IMG/VR virus record: IMGVR_UViG_3300042922_000732
Location: 1-57,719 of that record
Length of the DNA stretch: 57,719 nucleotides
Reading direction: 5' to 3' (one strand)
DNA from: a virus
The notes beneath the pieces are model-generated. The model did not search any database. It was not told the DNA's origin and was given only the letters and a program-made list of their open reading frames with translations. This document shows, piece by piece, positions 16,620 through 25,774 of this stretch. Position numbers and translations under genes: made by a program. Each line of letters opens with the position of its first letter. The first letter of the stretch is position 1.

Positions 16620-17746
16620 GTTATATTAACCACCTCACCCATAACTGGAACTTGATCTGTAAGCTTTATATTAATTGTTCCATCATTTACAGTAAGACTA
16701 TTAAAATCTTCTATGCCTTCCTCTGACAGAATATAAGATCCTATAATTGTATAGATTGCATTATAATTTACGGTGCCATTAAGTTTAATTTTCTTAAGAT
16801 AAGTAGCAACTTTTTCTTTCAATCCACTTAATATTGATGTTGAATCAAATCCGGTTGTAAAGGTGTATTTAGCTTTAACATTAATTGCTAAAGTTGTAGG
16901 AGTAGAGATTGTAACAGTCGCACCTATTGGAGCTTTACCTCCACGATTTTGTCCTGGAAGTTTATCTGGATAGATATAATCTTTAACTGCTTTTGTCAAT
17001 TCCGCTGTCGCAGGTTGTCCGTTCTTATCTAAGATTAATAATTTAACTGTACCTGGACCATTCCATTCTGCTATTGAGTATGCAGAGCCAACACCATCAA
17101 TTTCTAAAGCCCATCTAACATAATCGCTATCTGCACCACTTAACTGTTCTTCTTGTTCAGCAGCAATGATCCTTTCTCTGTAATGTTCTTCATCTTCGAT
17201 ATCTGTTCCACCTTGAAATTTTTCTAAATTAGTTACAGACTTAACACCATTGATTGATGTTATTAATAATGTTATTGTATTGGGTTCTACATTTCCTATA
17301 CTCCCAGGAATTAAACATTTAGTAGGAACTGTAGCTATTCCTGTAGTATCAATAGTCATGTTCTCTAATACCTCAAATTGGACTGATTCTTTTTCATCTG
17401 TTGAAGGAGTACCAACTATTTTACCTTTCAAAATTGTTGTTCCAGGAACTCCTACTAATTGCACATTACCAATAGATTTTGTAGCTTTATTTTTATATAT
17501 CCCTTTCCATTCTCCTAAATATTCTAAATAGATTCCTGCAGCAGTTTGTGGATATGCTTGCTTTAATGTATTTTGCAATTGTATTTTTAACATTCTTTCT
17601 TTTTCTTCAGCGCTCGGCCTTGTTGTATCCCAAAAGATATCACCTTCAATTGTTGAAACATTATCAGGAGCCTTGGCTAACATTCTTGCATGAATGTCTT
17701 CAACACTTTCATTCAAAAAATCCGGAATAGGTAGCTCTATAGACAT
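16616..17746 (-). CDS. xkdT: Baseplate J-like protein (XkdT)
   Basis: A 376-residue protein of the Mu gp47/P2 J baseplate family. Hallmarks are TIEGDIFWDTTRPSAEEKER near residue 35, YLEYLGEWKGIYKNKAT near 95, and GGTDIEDEEHYRERIIAAEQ near 180, followed by the DYVRWALEIDGVGSAYSIAE motif. It forms the baseplate wedge that opens during sheath contraction. Ribosome site GGGGTG. The order XkdS-XkdT-XkdU is kept as in PBSX. Confidence 0.9.
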   Translation of the reverse strand: MSIELPIPDFLNESVEDIHARMLAKAPDNVSTIEGDIFWDTTRPSAEEKERMLKIQLQNTLKQAYPQTAAGIYLEYLGEWKGIYKNKATKSIGNVQLVGVPGTTILKGKIVGTPSTDEKESVQFEVLENMTIDTTGIATVPTKCLIPGSIGNVEPNTITLLITSINGVKSVTNLEKFQGGTDIEDEEHYRERIIAAEQEEQLSGADSDYVRWALEIDGVGSAYSIAEWNGPGTVKLLILDKNGQPATAELTKAVKDYIYPDKLPGQNRGGKAPIGATVTISTPTTLAINVKAKYTFTTGFDSTSILSGLKEKVATYLKKIKLNGTVNYNAIYTIIGSYILSEEGIEDFNSLTVNDGTINIKLTDQVPVMGEVVNIT

Positions 17747-17750
17747 TTAA

Positions 17751-18191
17751 TCACCCCATTCTATTTTTAGTCATAAGCACTTTCTTTTGTCCTTGTACAG
17801 TTGTTATTTCATACTCATAGTAAACTTCTCCGTTACCCCAATTAAAAGTAAAGTTATCTATATCTGCAGTCATTGGATGAACCATTAGCGCTTCTTTAGT
17901 AACTCGTTTTATTTCTAATTCCATTGCATTCTGATCTAAACTCGAACCTATAATATCTTTCCCATATCTATTTGAATAAGATTTATATTTATATCTAGCA
18001 GTTTGCATTGCTTTTTCACACCATTGAATATAACCATCAAATTCATCCAGTATTTTAATTGTTCCATCTGGATTTCTAATGAATTCTCCAGTCTCAAAAT
18101 CAATAGCATAGGAACCTTTGAAATCTGTAATCGAAGAGTTTTGTGCTAAATTAGTGCTTTCTAAGATTCCATTAGGAAATAAATTAGCCAT
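17751..18191 (-). CDS. xkdS: Baseplate protein XkdS (DUF2634)
   Basis: A 146-residue protein. SYAIDFETGEFIRNPDGTIK, then the helix AMQTARYKYKSYSNRYGKDI and C-terminal DIDNFTFNWGNGEVYYEYEI mark the DUF2634/gp25-like baseplate family. It overlaps the DUF2577 gene by 8 bp and precedes xkdT by 4 bp, so the unit is tightly coupled. Confidence 0.85.
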   Translation of the reverse strand: MANLFPNGILESTNLAQNSSITDFKGSYAIDFETGEFIRNPDGTIKILDEFDGYIQWCEKAMQTARYKYKSYSNRYGKDIIGSSLDQNAMELEIKRVTKEALMVHPMTADIDNFTFNWGNGEVYYEYEITTVQGQKKVLMTKNRMG

Positions 18192-18525
18192 TTGAAATCA
18201 CCCTCCCAATAACTACATTATCAGCACCAAATTGAGCCACAAGGACTTTATCTCCTAATTGTAATTTTTTTAAATTACCAGGAGTTTTAATTTCATGTGA
18301 ATGCTCACTTGATGATTCTGTATTATAGCTATCTTCTAACATTAGATAATCAAGAACCCTATATTCAGTAAATTCATGTTTAAAATTATCTAATTTAAGG
18401 CCAGTTTCTGTTATACTACCAAGAGCGAGTCCTGTTCCATCTATTGCACCTTTAATCGCTTTATATGTATTATTGTCCAACAATCTTTTGACTTCATTGA
18501 ATACGTCTCCCTCATGATCACTCAC
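18184..18525 (-). CDS. xkdR: Baseplate spike-region protein XkdR (DUF2577)
   Basis: A 113-residue protein. VFNEVKRLLDNNTYKAIKGA, then a beta-rich middle and LQLGDKVLVAQFGADNVVIG at the end match DUF2577, thought to act at the tail spike or hub. The start is set at GTG 18525 because GGAGG lies 10 nt upstream, overlapping the XkdQ stop. The TTG at 18552 would include that ribosome site in the coding sequence and has none of its own. Confidence 0.75.
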   Translation of the reverse strand: MSDHEGDVFNEVKRLLDNNTYKAIKGAIDGTGLALGSITETGLKLDNFKHEFTEYRVLDYLMLEDSYNTESSSEHSHEIKTPGNLKKLQLGDKVLVAQFGADNVVIGRVISNG

Positions 18526-19534
18526 TATAAAATTTCCTCCTAACATCCTCAATTTTCATAACTGTTAAGTTCATCTTTTCACCACTACCTAGATTATGAG
18601 TAATTTCAGTTATAATAAATGTTTCTCCATATACACTGACGTTATCTCCTGCTCTTAGGATATTTATATCTTTACAGCATTTTAGTGATTTACTAGTTTC
18701 TCCACTCGAAAAAAGACAATTAGCTTTAGCTTGTGCTTTAGCATAATCGTCTACTTTATCATCATCAATTATTTTTTGTAATGCTCCATAGGTCTCGGTA
18801 TCTTTTTTAAATATGCCTATAATTGGAGATAATACAAGCTCCTTCTCATCTGAACTACTAGAACTATCAGACTTACTTTTTCTACCCTTTTTCTTTGTAT
18901 CTTCTTTTCCAAGCACTTTAACTTGAGTTACTGCACCATCTAAGCTGTCTTTTTCTTCTAATTCTTCAATGATATTATCTAATTTATAAATAGTTTCATT
19001 TGATCCAAGCTTAATTATATCTAAACTTGTATTCATTCTTAGTTTATAAAGATTTCCACCTTTTTGAGCAGTCTCTTTTAAGTCTTTCTTTATCATCCCA
19101 TACAAAGACTCTTTTCTTTTGTCTTTAGCTAACCCAGTTCCGGTTTCTATAATATTACCTATAGGTATTCCCCAATCATTACAAATTATCTTAGTCCTTT
19201 GTGACGCTGTCTGTCCATCACTCCACAAGTATTCATCCTCAGACTCTTCAACAACAACAGTTCTTTCCTTACCTGTTATTGTTATTTTCTTTGATTTTTT
19301 ATTCTTACTTATATCCCAAATAACACCACTAAAAATTTGAATATACTGCCTATTATCATAAGCTTTATCAAAAAGCTCTATTGAATCGCCTTTTGCAATT
19401 CCTATATTTTTCAATTCATTAGTTTCAATAAGAGAAATGCTCAGTGTGTATGCTATTCCATCTATAGCCTCTTTAAGTGTTATAGATTCACTGAGAATTT
19501 GTATTTTATATTTATTCTTAAGTATTAAATCCAC
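18518..19534 (-). CDS. xkdQ: Baseplate hub protein XkdQ (gpD/gp27-like)
   Basis: A 338-residue protein with hub-type features: ISKNKKSKKITITGKERTVV, EYLWSDGQTASQRTKIICND and the C-terminal GDNVSVYGETFIITEITHNL. The Lys/Ser-rich insert KKKGRKSKSDSSSSSDEKEL near residue 220 is a linker. Start codon GTG, 9 nt after AAGGG. It follows the XkdP homologue by 4 bp. Confidence 0.85.
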   Translation of the reverse strand: MDLILKNKYKIQILSESITLKEAIDGIAYTLSISLIETNELKNIGIAKGDSIELFDKAYDNRQYIQIFSGVIWDISKNKKSKKITITGKERTVVVEESEDEYLWSDGQTASQRTKIICNDWGIPIGNIIETGTGLAKDKRKESLYGMIKKDLKETAQKGGNLYKLRMNTSLDIIKLGSNETIYKLDNIIEELEEKDSLDGAVTQVKVLGKEDTKKKGRKSKSDSSSSSDEKELVLSPIIGIFKKDTETYGALQKIIDDDKVDDYAKAQAKANCLFSSGETSKSLKCCKDINILRAGDNVSVYGETFIITEITHNLGSGEKMNLTVMKIEDVRRKFYSE

Positions 19535-19538
19535 TAAA

Positions 19539-20222
19539 TCACGCCCTTGTTACATAATCTAAGCATATACAGCCTCCATGATTTCCATAGTAGCAATCAG
19601 CCCAATTTCCTTGCTGTCTATAAATAGTCAATACAGTTTCTTTTGAAACGCATCCTATGACTTCATAAGATGTTCCACATCCTTTTCTTACATTTAGAGC
19701 ACTTGCTGTAACTTTAACTTTATCTCCATCCTTATATTCATTCGAATAAGTATTTGATCTATTATTTTGAAGTCCTCCTGAATAATTTGATGAATCATTC
19801 ACTGTTTCTATTTTTAGTTCTCTATAGGTTCTAAAGGTAATACTAAAATATATATCTCCAATTTCTCCACTTCTAACTTCTGGAGCAAACTTACTTATAT
19901 TAACTAATTCATTTATATTTAAATCTGTTATTATAAGCCTCACATGTGTGTCTGAATCCATCCAAAATTGAATTACATTTATATACTCTTGTGGTGTTGA
20001 AATAGCTGTATATTGACAATAGGTATCATATTCTTTAGGGAAAAATGAATCAAAGCTTATTTCTATTATTTTGCTGCCATTTTGTGAAATATCAACTTCT
20101 CCAAAATCAATAATATCGGCTGTTGTATATCTTTTCTCTTTAGGATTAGAAAGTTTATTAAGCGGATTAACTGGAAACTGAATAGTATAATTTTTTGATT
20201 CATCTATTAAATAAACATCCAA
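19539..20222 (-). CDS. xkdP: Tail protein XkdP-like with C-terminal SH3b domain
   Basis: A 227-residue protein. The N-terminal domain (residues 1-140: FPVNPLNKLSNPKEKRYTTA, DIIDFGEVDISQNGSKIIEI, RTYRELKIETVND) is that of XkdP, which links tape measure and hub. In B. subtilis the C-terminus carries LysM. Here residues 165-227 instead form a bacterial SH3 domain (TASALNVRKGCGTSYEVIGC, LTIYRQQGNWADCYYGNHGG), which may bind peptidoglycan during injection. Start codon TTG after GAGGAGG. Confidence 0.8.
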   Translation of the reverse strand: MDVYLIDESKNYTIQFPVNPLNKLSNPKEKRYTTADIIDFGEVDISQNGSKIIEISFDSFFPKEYDTYCQYTAISTPQEYINVIQFWMDSDTHVRLIITDLNINELVNISKFAPEVRSGEIGDIYFSITFRTYRELKIETVNDSSNYSGGLQNNRSNTYSNEYKDGDKVKVTASALNVRKGCGTSYEVIGCVSKETVLTIYRQQGNWADCYYGNHGGCICLDYVTRA

Positions 20223-20250
20223 TTAATCATCCTCCTCTGAAAATTTAGAC

Positions 20251-20292
20251 ATAATAAAAAGCACCTATAGTTTTATAAGTACTTTTTATTAT
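20251..20292 (-). terminator. Terminator hairpin after the moron inside the tail operon
   Basis: ATAATAAAAAG...CTTTTTATTAT arms with a central TATAG/TATAA stem lie between the moron at 20333 and the XkdP gene. It belongs to the AAAGCAC-type hairpins also seen at 32829, 33711 and 39422. Confidence 0.6.
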
Positions 20293-20332
20293 ACATTTTA
20301 GGAGACTATAATAATTCTTGCTATATTACATG

Positions 20333-20989
20333 TTAATTAATTGTATTAGCAAATGGCTTATATTCTCCTTGATTTAATTTAAATATTATCGAACCATGTG
20401 GCTTTTTATTGCTATCTTGTATAAAAAAGCATATATCATTTATACCAATTTCTTTCATTCTAGTTTCTTTCATTACAGTTAAAGAGCCAGCAACTCCTTC
20501 TGTTTCTTTTATATTTTTTAGTAGATTCATATATATTACTAATGATTTTTTATCATCTTTCCCATATATATTACTAACCTTCATATCTGGATAACTGCTT
20601 TCTATCTCTTTTGTTATATCTGTATATACCTGCTTATTTTGTTCAGATTGTTTTTTACATTCCTTATCATAAGTATCTTTTTCTTTTCTCAATCTCTCGA
20701 TATCAGTCTTTATGTTTTTTCTTTCTGATTCATTCATTGAATCATATTTTTCATCTAAGTCACTATATATTGTATAATCACTACCGCCAATTAAATCTTC
20801 ATATGATTTTTTTAAAACGGTCTTTTCTTCTGCAGTAGGATTATATAAATGTTGACTGATAGTTGTATTAGATGTTTGAATAGGTTTATTTTTATCATCA
20901 TAAATGTTCCAAGATATAAAACAAATGATACTAAAACCTAGGACTACAATAATTCCTAACGATAGCTTTCTGATTAATTTCTTATCCAT
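20333..20989 (-). CDS. Single-pass membrane protein inserted in the tail operon (moron)
   Basis: A 218-residue protein with a positively charged start and one membrane segment (SLGIIVVLGFSIICFISWNI), then an extracytoplasmic domain with coiled coil (MNESERKNIKTDIERLRKEK) and a beta-rich end (GSIIFKLNQGEYKPFANTIN). Start at 20989 follows AAGGGGG; the upstream frame to 21028 has no ribosome site. TGGTACAAT just upstream is an extended -10. Its own promoter and terminator between two tail genes are typical of a moron. Product unknown. Confidence 0.65.
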   Translation of the reverse strand: MDKKLIRKLSLGIIVVLGFSIICFISWNIYDDKNKPIQTSNTTISQHLYNPTAEEKTVLKKSYEDLIGGSDYTIYSDLDEKYDSMNESERKNIKTDIERLRKEKDTYDKECKKQSEQNKQVYTDITKEIESSYPDMKVSNIYGKDDKKSLVIYMNLLKNIKETEGVAGSLTVMKETRMKEIGINDICFFIQDSNKKPHGSIIFKLNQGEYKPFANTIN

Positions 20990-21031
20990 TAATGAATCCC
21001 CCTTATATACCATATTGTACCATAACATTAT

Positions 21032-24000
21032 TTATTTTTTAATATTTGTAAAAACATCTCTGAGTTTTCTTCCAACTTCTTGAGTTACTTCACAAATTAT
21101 TCCTTCAATATCTTGATTACCATTGTTAATTTGAACATCTACTTGCACATTATTCCCACCACCAGCGACTTGAACTTGCTGTGGCTGAATTAATTGGTAT
21201 TGTCTTTGCTTAACTTGGAAAGGTTCATCATTTTGATTATTATTAGATTTTAGCAGATTAGTGGTTTCTTTGTTATTTAAAACTTTTTCTCCACCTTTAA
21301 AATTATAAAATTTTCTTCCTAAAACTAGCTCCATTCCTCGTTCACCAACTGAATTTATTCCGGGTGGTGCATTGTCTGTTCCAGCATAATGTTGAGGTAC
21401 ACTTTTAACAATTTCTGATGCTGCATTAATCGCACTATTAACAGAATTTGTCCCTATAGAATTTGCTGCTCCTGAAAGCACTGTTGTTATTTGAATAGTT
21501 CTACCATCCATTTTATTTATACTGTCTTCAAGTTGGTGCATACTAGATATTGTTCCATCTACATTACTAACAATTTGAATTGGATGGTTATTTACATCAA
21601 CAATGCCAGTTACAGTTCCATCTGCTGCAGTTTTAATCTCTTTTAAGTCTCCAATTAAATTACCATTTGAGCCTATTAATTGGTTGTTTGGGTTCAACTT
21701 ACTACCATTTAGAATATCTAATGATTTATTATTATCAAATCTAGTGCTTTCACTAGATTCTGCCCTTGTTTTAACTTCTTGTTTCAATTCATTAGTATAT
21801 CCACCATACCATCCTTTTGTTTTACTAAAAACTCCAGCAATATCCCCAGTTTTTTTATCTATTGTTGCATAAATATCTTCCATTTCTCCACTGGAAGTAT
21901 TTTTGATTCGATACCAGCCTTCTTTAGTTATCTGATCAATGTTTTTAAAATTATTTTTTAAAAAACTAATCCCTTTTTGTGCTGTTTTGTCTTCAGCTGA
22001 TAATAGATCCCCAGTTCGTTCGTTTAATTCTCCTTTAGCACTTGAATAATTTTTATATAATGTTGCTAAATCTGAATCTTTGCTTTTATCAACTTCTCCT
22101 AATGCCTTATCACGTGCAGATGTAGTTTCATCTATTGTTTTTTGTAATACAGCTTTCTTTTTAGGATCCGTTTCATTTTGAAGAAAATATTTATTTTGAC
22201 CAATTGTACTGTCATAATCTTTTTGAATTTTTTCTTTCGTATCGTCATATTCTTTTATTCTCTCTTTTAGTACGTCACTTGCACCATTTAATCCACTTAC
22301 TTGTTCTGCACTTCGTTTGAATTTATTATCTGTATATTCCTTTTCTCCAGCATTCTGTGCATTAGCATATTCTAATTTAATTTTCTCTAGTTCTGCTGCT
22401 TTTTCTTTCAATAATTGTATATCACTATCCAATATTGTTCCATGATTTTTTATGGCATCATCACCGATTTTATACATTTCATCTCTTATTGTAAGCTCTT
22501 TGTTTACACCATCTTCAAAATAAGAATTTATATAATCTAAAGTGCCTTGCTCAGCTGTACTTGTAACGCCATCTAAACTAAATGTTTTTTGAAATTCGTT
22601 TTGAATCTCTGATTGCTTTTCTTTCATTGAGTTAATGCCTTCATAAGCCATATCATTAAACCAATTCTTTAGCTGATTATTTTTGGTTTCATTGAATACT
22701 CCATCACCTAATAATCTACCTAGATTCATGTCTAATTTTAACAAGCTTTTTGAAGAATCTTCTGCTGCTTTTTTAAAAGAATCAGATACAGTTTCTCCGA
22801 AATCATCATATATAAGACCATTATCAACCAATTCTTTCTTGGACTTTAATAGTCCCCCATTTAATGTATTCATTATTTTTTCCATAGGTCCTAATTCTTC
22901 TGTAGTAGTAGTAACGCTTTTCTGCATTAAATCATTATTCGCAACAACTGCAGCTCCAATAAGACCAATTGAAGCTGCTACAGCAACACCAGCTGGAGAG
23001 AATAGAAATGGTAATAGCTTTCCTGCAATTCCTATTTTTGAAATGCCATCCGCTACTTCAGCTGTTTCAGCCACAACTTTTGCACCCTTTAGGGTACTTA
23101 CCAAAGTTGATATGCCAGAGATAGTATTTCCTATATTTCCAACTGTACTTAATACAGTAAAAGCAGCGCCCAAACCTATTACAGTTTCAGCTAAAGATTT
23201 GATTTCATTAGTGTGTTTGCTAATGTAATCAACCATTTCAACTACCTTATCTGTAATAGTCGGCATCTTCCCAGTGAGCCAGGTTACAAATTCTTTTGCA
23301 TATGGTGCTAATTTTTCCCCTAAAGTAATTTGCATATGTTCAACTGCAGCTTTTAACTTAATCCATTGTCCATTTAGATTATCAAGTTTGATATCAGCCA
23401 TTTGTTGAGCTGCTCCATTAGCAGTCTTAAGTTGTTCACTTAAATCACTAACGCTTTTCCCACCTTGATTCATTAACGCCAAAACACCTGACATACTTTC
23501 AGTACCAAATATAGTACTTATAACGTCTGCTCTTTGTTGACTAGTTAACTTTTTCAATGAACTGTTTAAGTTATCTACAACACCACTAAGTGGCTTCATA
23601 TTTCCTTTTGTATCAAATGCATTAATACCATACTTTTGCATAACTTTTGCTGCTTCACTAGTTGGACTAGCTAGTCTTGCCATAGTTTGTCTTAATACGG
23701 TACCTGATTGTGATCCTTTAATATTCGCATTAGAAAGTAGCCCTACTGCTGAAGCTGTATCTTCAAGAGAAATTCCTAAAGATTGTGAAACTGGAGCGAC
23801 ATATTTCATTGACTCTCCAAGATCAGTAACATCACTATTAGTTGCACTGGCACTTAATGCTAGTACATCTGCTACATGGCTTGCATCGCTAGCTTTTAAA
23901 CTAAAAGCTTTTAAAGTACCACTTGCAATATCTGTTGCAGCTGCCAAGTCTAAATCACCAGCACTTGCAAGATTTAATAATCCTGGTAGTGCACTTATTG

Positions 24001-24649
24001 TTTCATCAACTGAAAAACCTGCTTGTCCAAGTAGTTCTTCTGCTTGTGTAACGTGTCTAGCCGACCATGCAGTTGTTGAGCCGAACTTTTTAGCGGATGC
24101 ATCTAATTGTTTCATTTGACTATCTGTTGCATTAGTTACAGCTTTAACATTCGATAGGCCTTTTTCGTATTCTGAATATGTTTTTATTGATGTGCCTATT
24201 CCTATTCCACCTGCAGCTATTACACCAGCTGTTCCTAGAGCTATTACTTTTTTAGCTCCAGCCTTAATCCATCCACTTATTTTCCCCTGAATTTTATCAA
24301 TTGTTCCACTGGCTTTATCTATTGCTTTAACATCAACCTTAGCTTCTTTTATTTTCTTTGTCTTGCTTTCTATTTTATCTACTTTAGCTGAAGCTTCATC
24401 TTTAAGTTTTGCAGTTATGGTCATATTGGCACTTTTAAATTTATCTATTTTAGAATTTATTTTATCCATTTTATTTGATGCTAGATCATTTAATTTTACT
24501 GTTGAACTTGCAGTTAATTTGCTTAATGCTTTTGTTTTCTTTTCGATTTGTTGTGTCATTTTATCCATTGCTGAAAGTTTACTTTTAGCCTGTGAATCTC
24601 CACTGACACCAACTTTAATATCAAGTCTATATATTTCTTTATTTGCCAG
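21032..24649 (-). CDS. Tape measure protein (TP901 type), probable CTG start
   Basis: About 1205 residues. The N-terminal 130 residues are coiled coil with repeated DKI/KINSK units, then hydrophobic helices (KVIALGTAGVIAAGGIGIGT) and the conserved TP901 core (AWSARHVTQAEELLGQAGFS, LSASATNSDVTDLGESMKYV, ADVISTIFGTESMSGVLALM). A second membrane-like block lies near 480-580. It sets tail length and takes part in DNA ejection. AGGAGG at 24658-24663 stands 8 nt before CTG at 24649, giving the usual family start (M)ANKEIYRLDIKVGV. The GTG at 24658 overlaps the ribosome site and cannot be used with it. Confidence 0.9.
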   Translation of the reverse strand: MANKEIYRLDIKVGVSGDSQAKSKLSAMDKMTQQIEKKTKALSKLTASSTVKLNDLASNKMDKINSKIDKFKSANMTITAKLKDEASAKVDKIESKTKKIKEAKVDVKAIDKASGTIDKIQGKISGWIKAGAKKVIALGTAGVIAAGGIGIGTSIKTYSEYEKGLSNVKAVTNATDSQMKQLDASAKKFGSTTAWSARHVTQAEELLGQAGFSVDETISALPGLLNLASAGDLDLAAATDIASGTLKAFSLKASDASHVADVLALSASATNSDVTDLGESMKYVAPVSQSLGISLEDTASAVGLLSNANIKGSQSGTVLRQTMARLASPTSEAAKVMQKYGINAFDTKGNMKPLSGVVDNLNSSLKKLTSQQRADVISTIFGTESMSGVLALMNQGGKSVSDLSEQLKTANGAAQQMADIKLDNLNGQWIKLKAAVEHMQITLGEKLAPYAKEFVTWLTGKMPTITDKVVEMVDYISKHTNEIKSLAETVIGLGAAFTVLSTVGNIGNTISGISTLVSTLKGAKVVAETAEVADGISKIGIAGKLLPFLFSPAGVAVAASIGLIGAAVVANNDLMQKSVTTTTEELGPMEKIMNTLNGGLLKSKKELVDNGLIYDDFGETVSDSFKKAAEDSSKSLLKLDMNLGRLLGDGVFNETKNNQLKNWFNDMAYEGINSMKEKQSEIQNEFQKTFSLDGVTSTAEQGTLDYINSYFEDGVNKELTIRDEMYKIGDDAIKNHGTILDSDIQLLKEKAAELEKIKLEYANAQNAGEKEYTDNKFKRSAEQVSGLNGASDVLKERIKEYDDTKEKIQKDYDSTIGQNKYFLQNETDPKKKAVLQKTIDETTSARDKALGEVDKSKDSDLATLYKNYSSAKGELNERTGDLLSAEDKTAQKGISFLKNNFKNIDQITKEGWYRIKNTSSGEMEDIYATIDKKTGDIAGVFSKTKGWYGGYTNELKQEVKTRAESSESTRFDNNKSLDILNGSKLNPNNQLIGSNGNLIGDLKEIKTAADGTVTGIVDVNNHPIQIVSNVDGTISSMHQLEDSINKMDGRTIQITTVLSGAANSIGTNSVNSAINAASEIVKSVPQHYAGTDNAPPGINSVGERGMELVLGRKFYNFKGGEKVLNNKETTNLLKSNNNQNDEPFQVKQRQYQLIQPQQVQVAGGGNNVQVDVQINNGNQDIEGIICEVTQEVGRKLRDVFTNIKK

Positions 24650-24654
24650 AACTA

Positions 24655-24837
24655 TCACCTCCTAGCCGGAGTATTTCTTTTATTATTTTCTTCGACTTCA
24701 TATGAAGAAAAAGCCAAGACTAATTTCCTGGCCATATTATTATTATCTACTCCATAAAAATCATGAGGCAGCACATTATGCATTGAAAACAAATTATATA
24801 ATGCAGTTATTGTGCCACCCCAGGTTATTAGTTTTTT
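24655..24837 (-). other. Programmed -1 frameshift extension of the tail chaperone gene
   Basis: The zero-frame stop TAA (24830-24828) follows directly on the slippery heptamer A-AAA-AAC (24837-24831). A slip of -1 continues through an open frame (KKLITWGGTITALYNLFSMH, then VLPHDFYG, ending PARR) to TGA at 24655. This gives a fusion of about 203 residues. Gp G/GT-type frameshifting here, just before the tape measure gene, is conserved among long-tailed phages (established knowledge). The extension lacks its own start codon and ribosome site. Confidence 0.8.
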
Positions 24838-25265
24838 ATATCTTCTTTCTCCTCTAACTCATCATTAAATCCTGATATTTCAAGAACTTTATTAACTAAA
24901 ATTGAAATTTCTCCAGCTAAAAGTTTTCTTCTTATATATGATTTACCATCACTAACCTTTAGTGAATCAACTAACTTAGGATTATTCCAATCAAAATTAG
25001 TTGTAGCACCTACAATAAGCCCTGCATCAAATTCTGCATTATTAACTTTTGTCTCAAATTTTCCACTTACTTTCTTCTTTGTTGTACACTCTTCTCTTAT
25101 TCTGCTAATTTCTTTTTCTGTTAATCCTTTTAATTCTATTTCAATTCCCAATCTTGGAATCTGTATAGTTGTAGTAGGAATTTCAAATGTTCCCATTAAT
25201 TTTGCTATTATATCCTCTTCCTTCATTGCTAATACTTTATCTTGATCTTCTTTTTTAATACTCAT
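24828..25265 (-). CDS. xkdN: Tail assembly chaperone XkdN
   Basis: A 145-residue protein: KVLAMKEEDIIAKLMGTFEI, a beta-strand region GIEIELKGLTEKEISRIREE, then AGLIVGATTNFDWNNPKLVD and YIRRKLLAGEISILVNKVLE. This is the XkdN/TAC family that coats the tape measure protein during tail assembly. Start at 25265 has GGAGG upstream; the earlier in-frame ATGs do not. A slippery heptamer at the very end allows a longer -1 product. A shorter paralogue lies at 32405-32800. Confidence 0.85.
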   Translation of the reverse strand: MSIKKEDQDKVLAMKEEDIIAKLMGTFEIPTTTIQIPRLGIEIELKGLTEKEISRIREECTTKKKVSGKFETKVNNAEFDAGLIVGATTNFDWNNPKLVDSLKVSDGKSYIRRKLLAGEISILVNKVLEISGFNDELEEKEDIKN

Positions 25266-25338
25266 AATAAAAGTCCTCCTCAAATTCATAATAAATGCAA
25301 GGTACAATGCCCCTTGCTTGGCTTATTTTTAATTATTT

Positions 25339-25752
25339 CTAGTCAGCTTCTATTGGATCAACCAATTCATAATCATCATAGGTAAAAGGAGTTTCCTCCT
25401 CTACCAAATCTCCGCCTTTGAAATTTACCAAACTTATCTTATCTGCCATACAACCAATAAGCCTTATTCTTTCGAATCCATAAGCTTCTGGATCTTCTAA
25501 ACTCGTTAATACTTCAAACTTTTTAAACCCTTGTTGAATCATTTTTGAAGTTATATGATATCCTTTTATAGTTCCTGAACCTTTTGTAGCGCCTCTTTTA
25601 TACTTTGTTCTTGTGCTGCCACATGTAACTACATCCTTTTTCTCCATTTCTTCAGTTGCAGTACATTCATTTACATTACTTTGCCATTCTCCATCGATAA
25701 AAACTTTACCATATGAACCATTACAAATTCTACTCGCATCTAATACATCCAT
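25339..25752 (-). CDS. xkdM: Tail tube protein XkdM (DUF2001)
   Basis: A 137-residue protein. NGSYGKVFIDGEWQSNVNEC, EKKDVVTCGSTRTKYKRGAT and KGSGTIKGYHITSKMIQQGF are the family pattern of the PBSX core tail tube. It polymerises into the inner tube inside the sheath. It lies just after the sheath gene, as usual. Ribosome site AAGGTG. Confidence 0.9.
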   Translation of the reverse strand: MDVLDASRICNGSYGKVFIDGEWQSNVNECTATEEMEKKDVVTCGSTRTKYKRGATKGSGTIKGYHITSKMIQQGFKKFEVLTSLEDPEAYGFERIRLIGCMADKISLVNFKGGDLVEEETPFTYDDYELVDPIEAD

Positions 25753-25774
25753 TTATATCACCTTACCTTCCTTA

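Noticed and set aside
22683-23228. 181-residue plus-strand open frame inside the tape measure gene
   Set aside because: Antisense shadow of the tape measure coding sequence, without start signals or family features.
24649-24658. GTG at 24658 as the tape measure start
   Set aside because: Its first base is the last base of the AGGAGG ribosome site, so it cannot be used with that site; CTG at 24649 has the right distance and begins the family homology.
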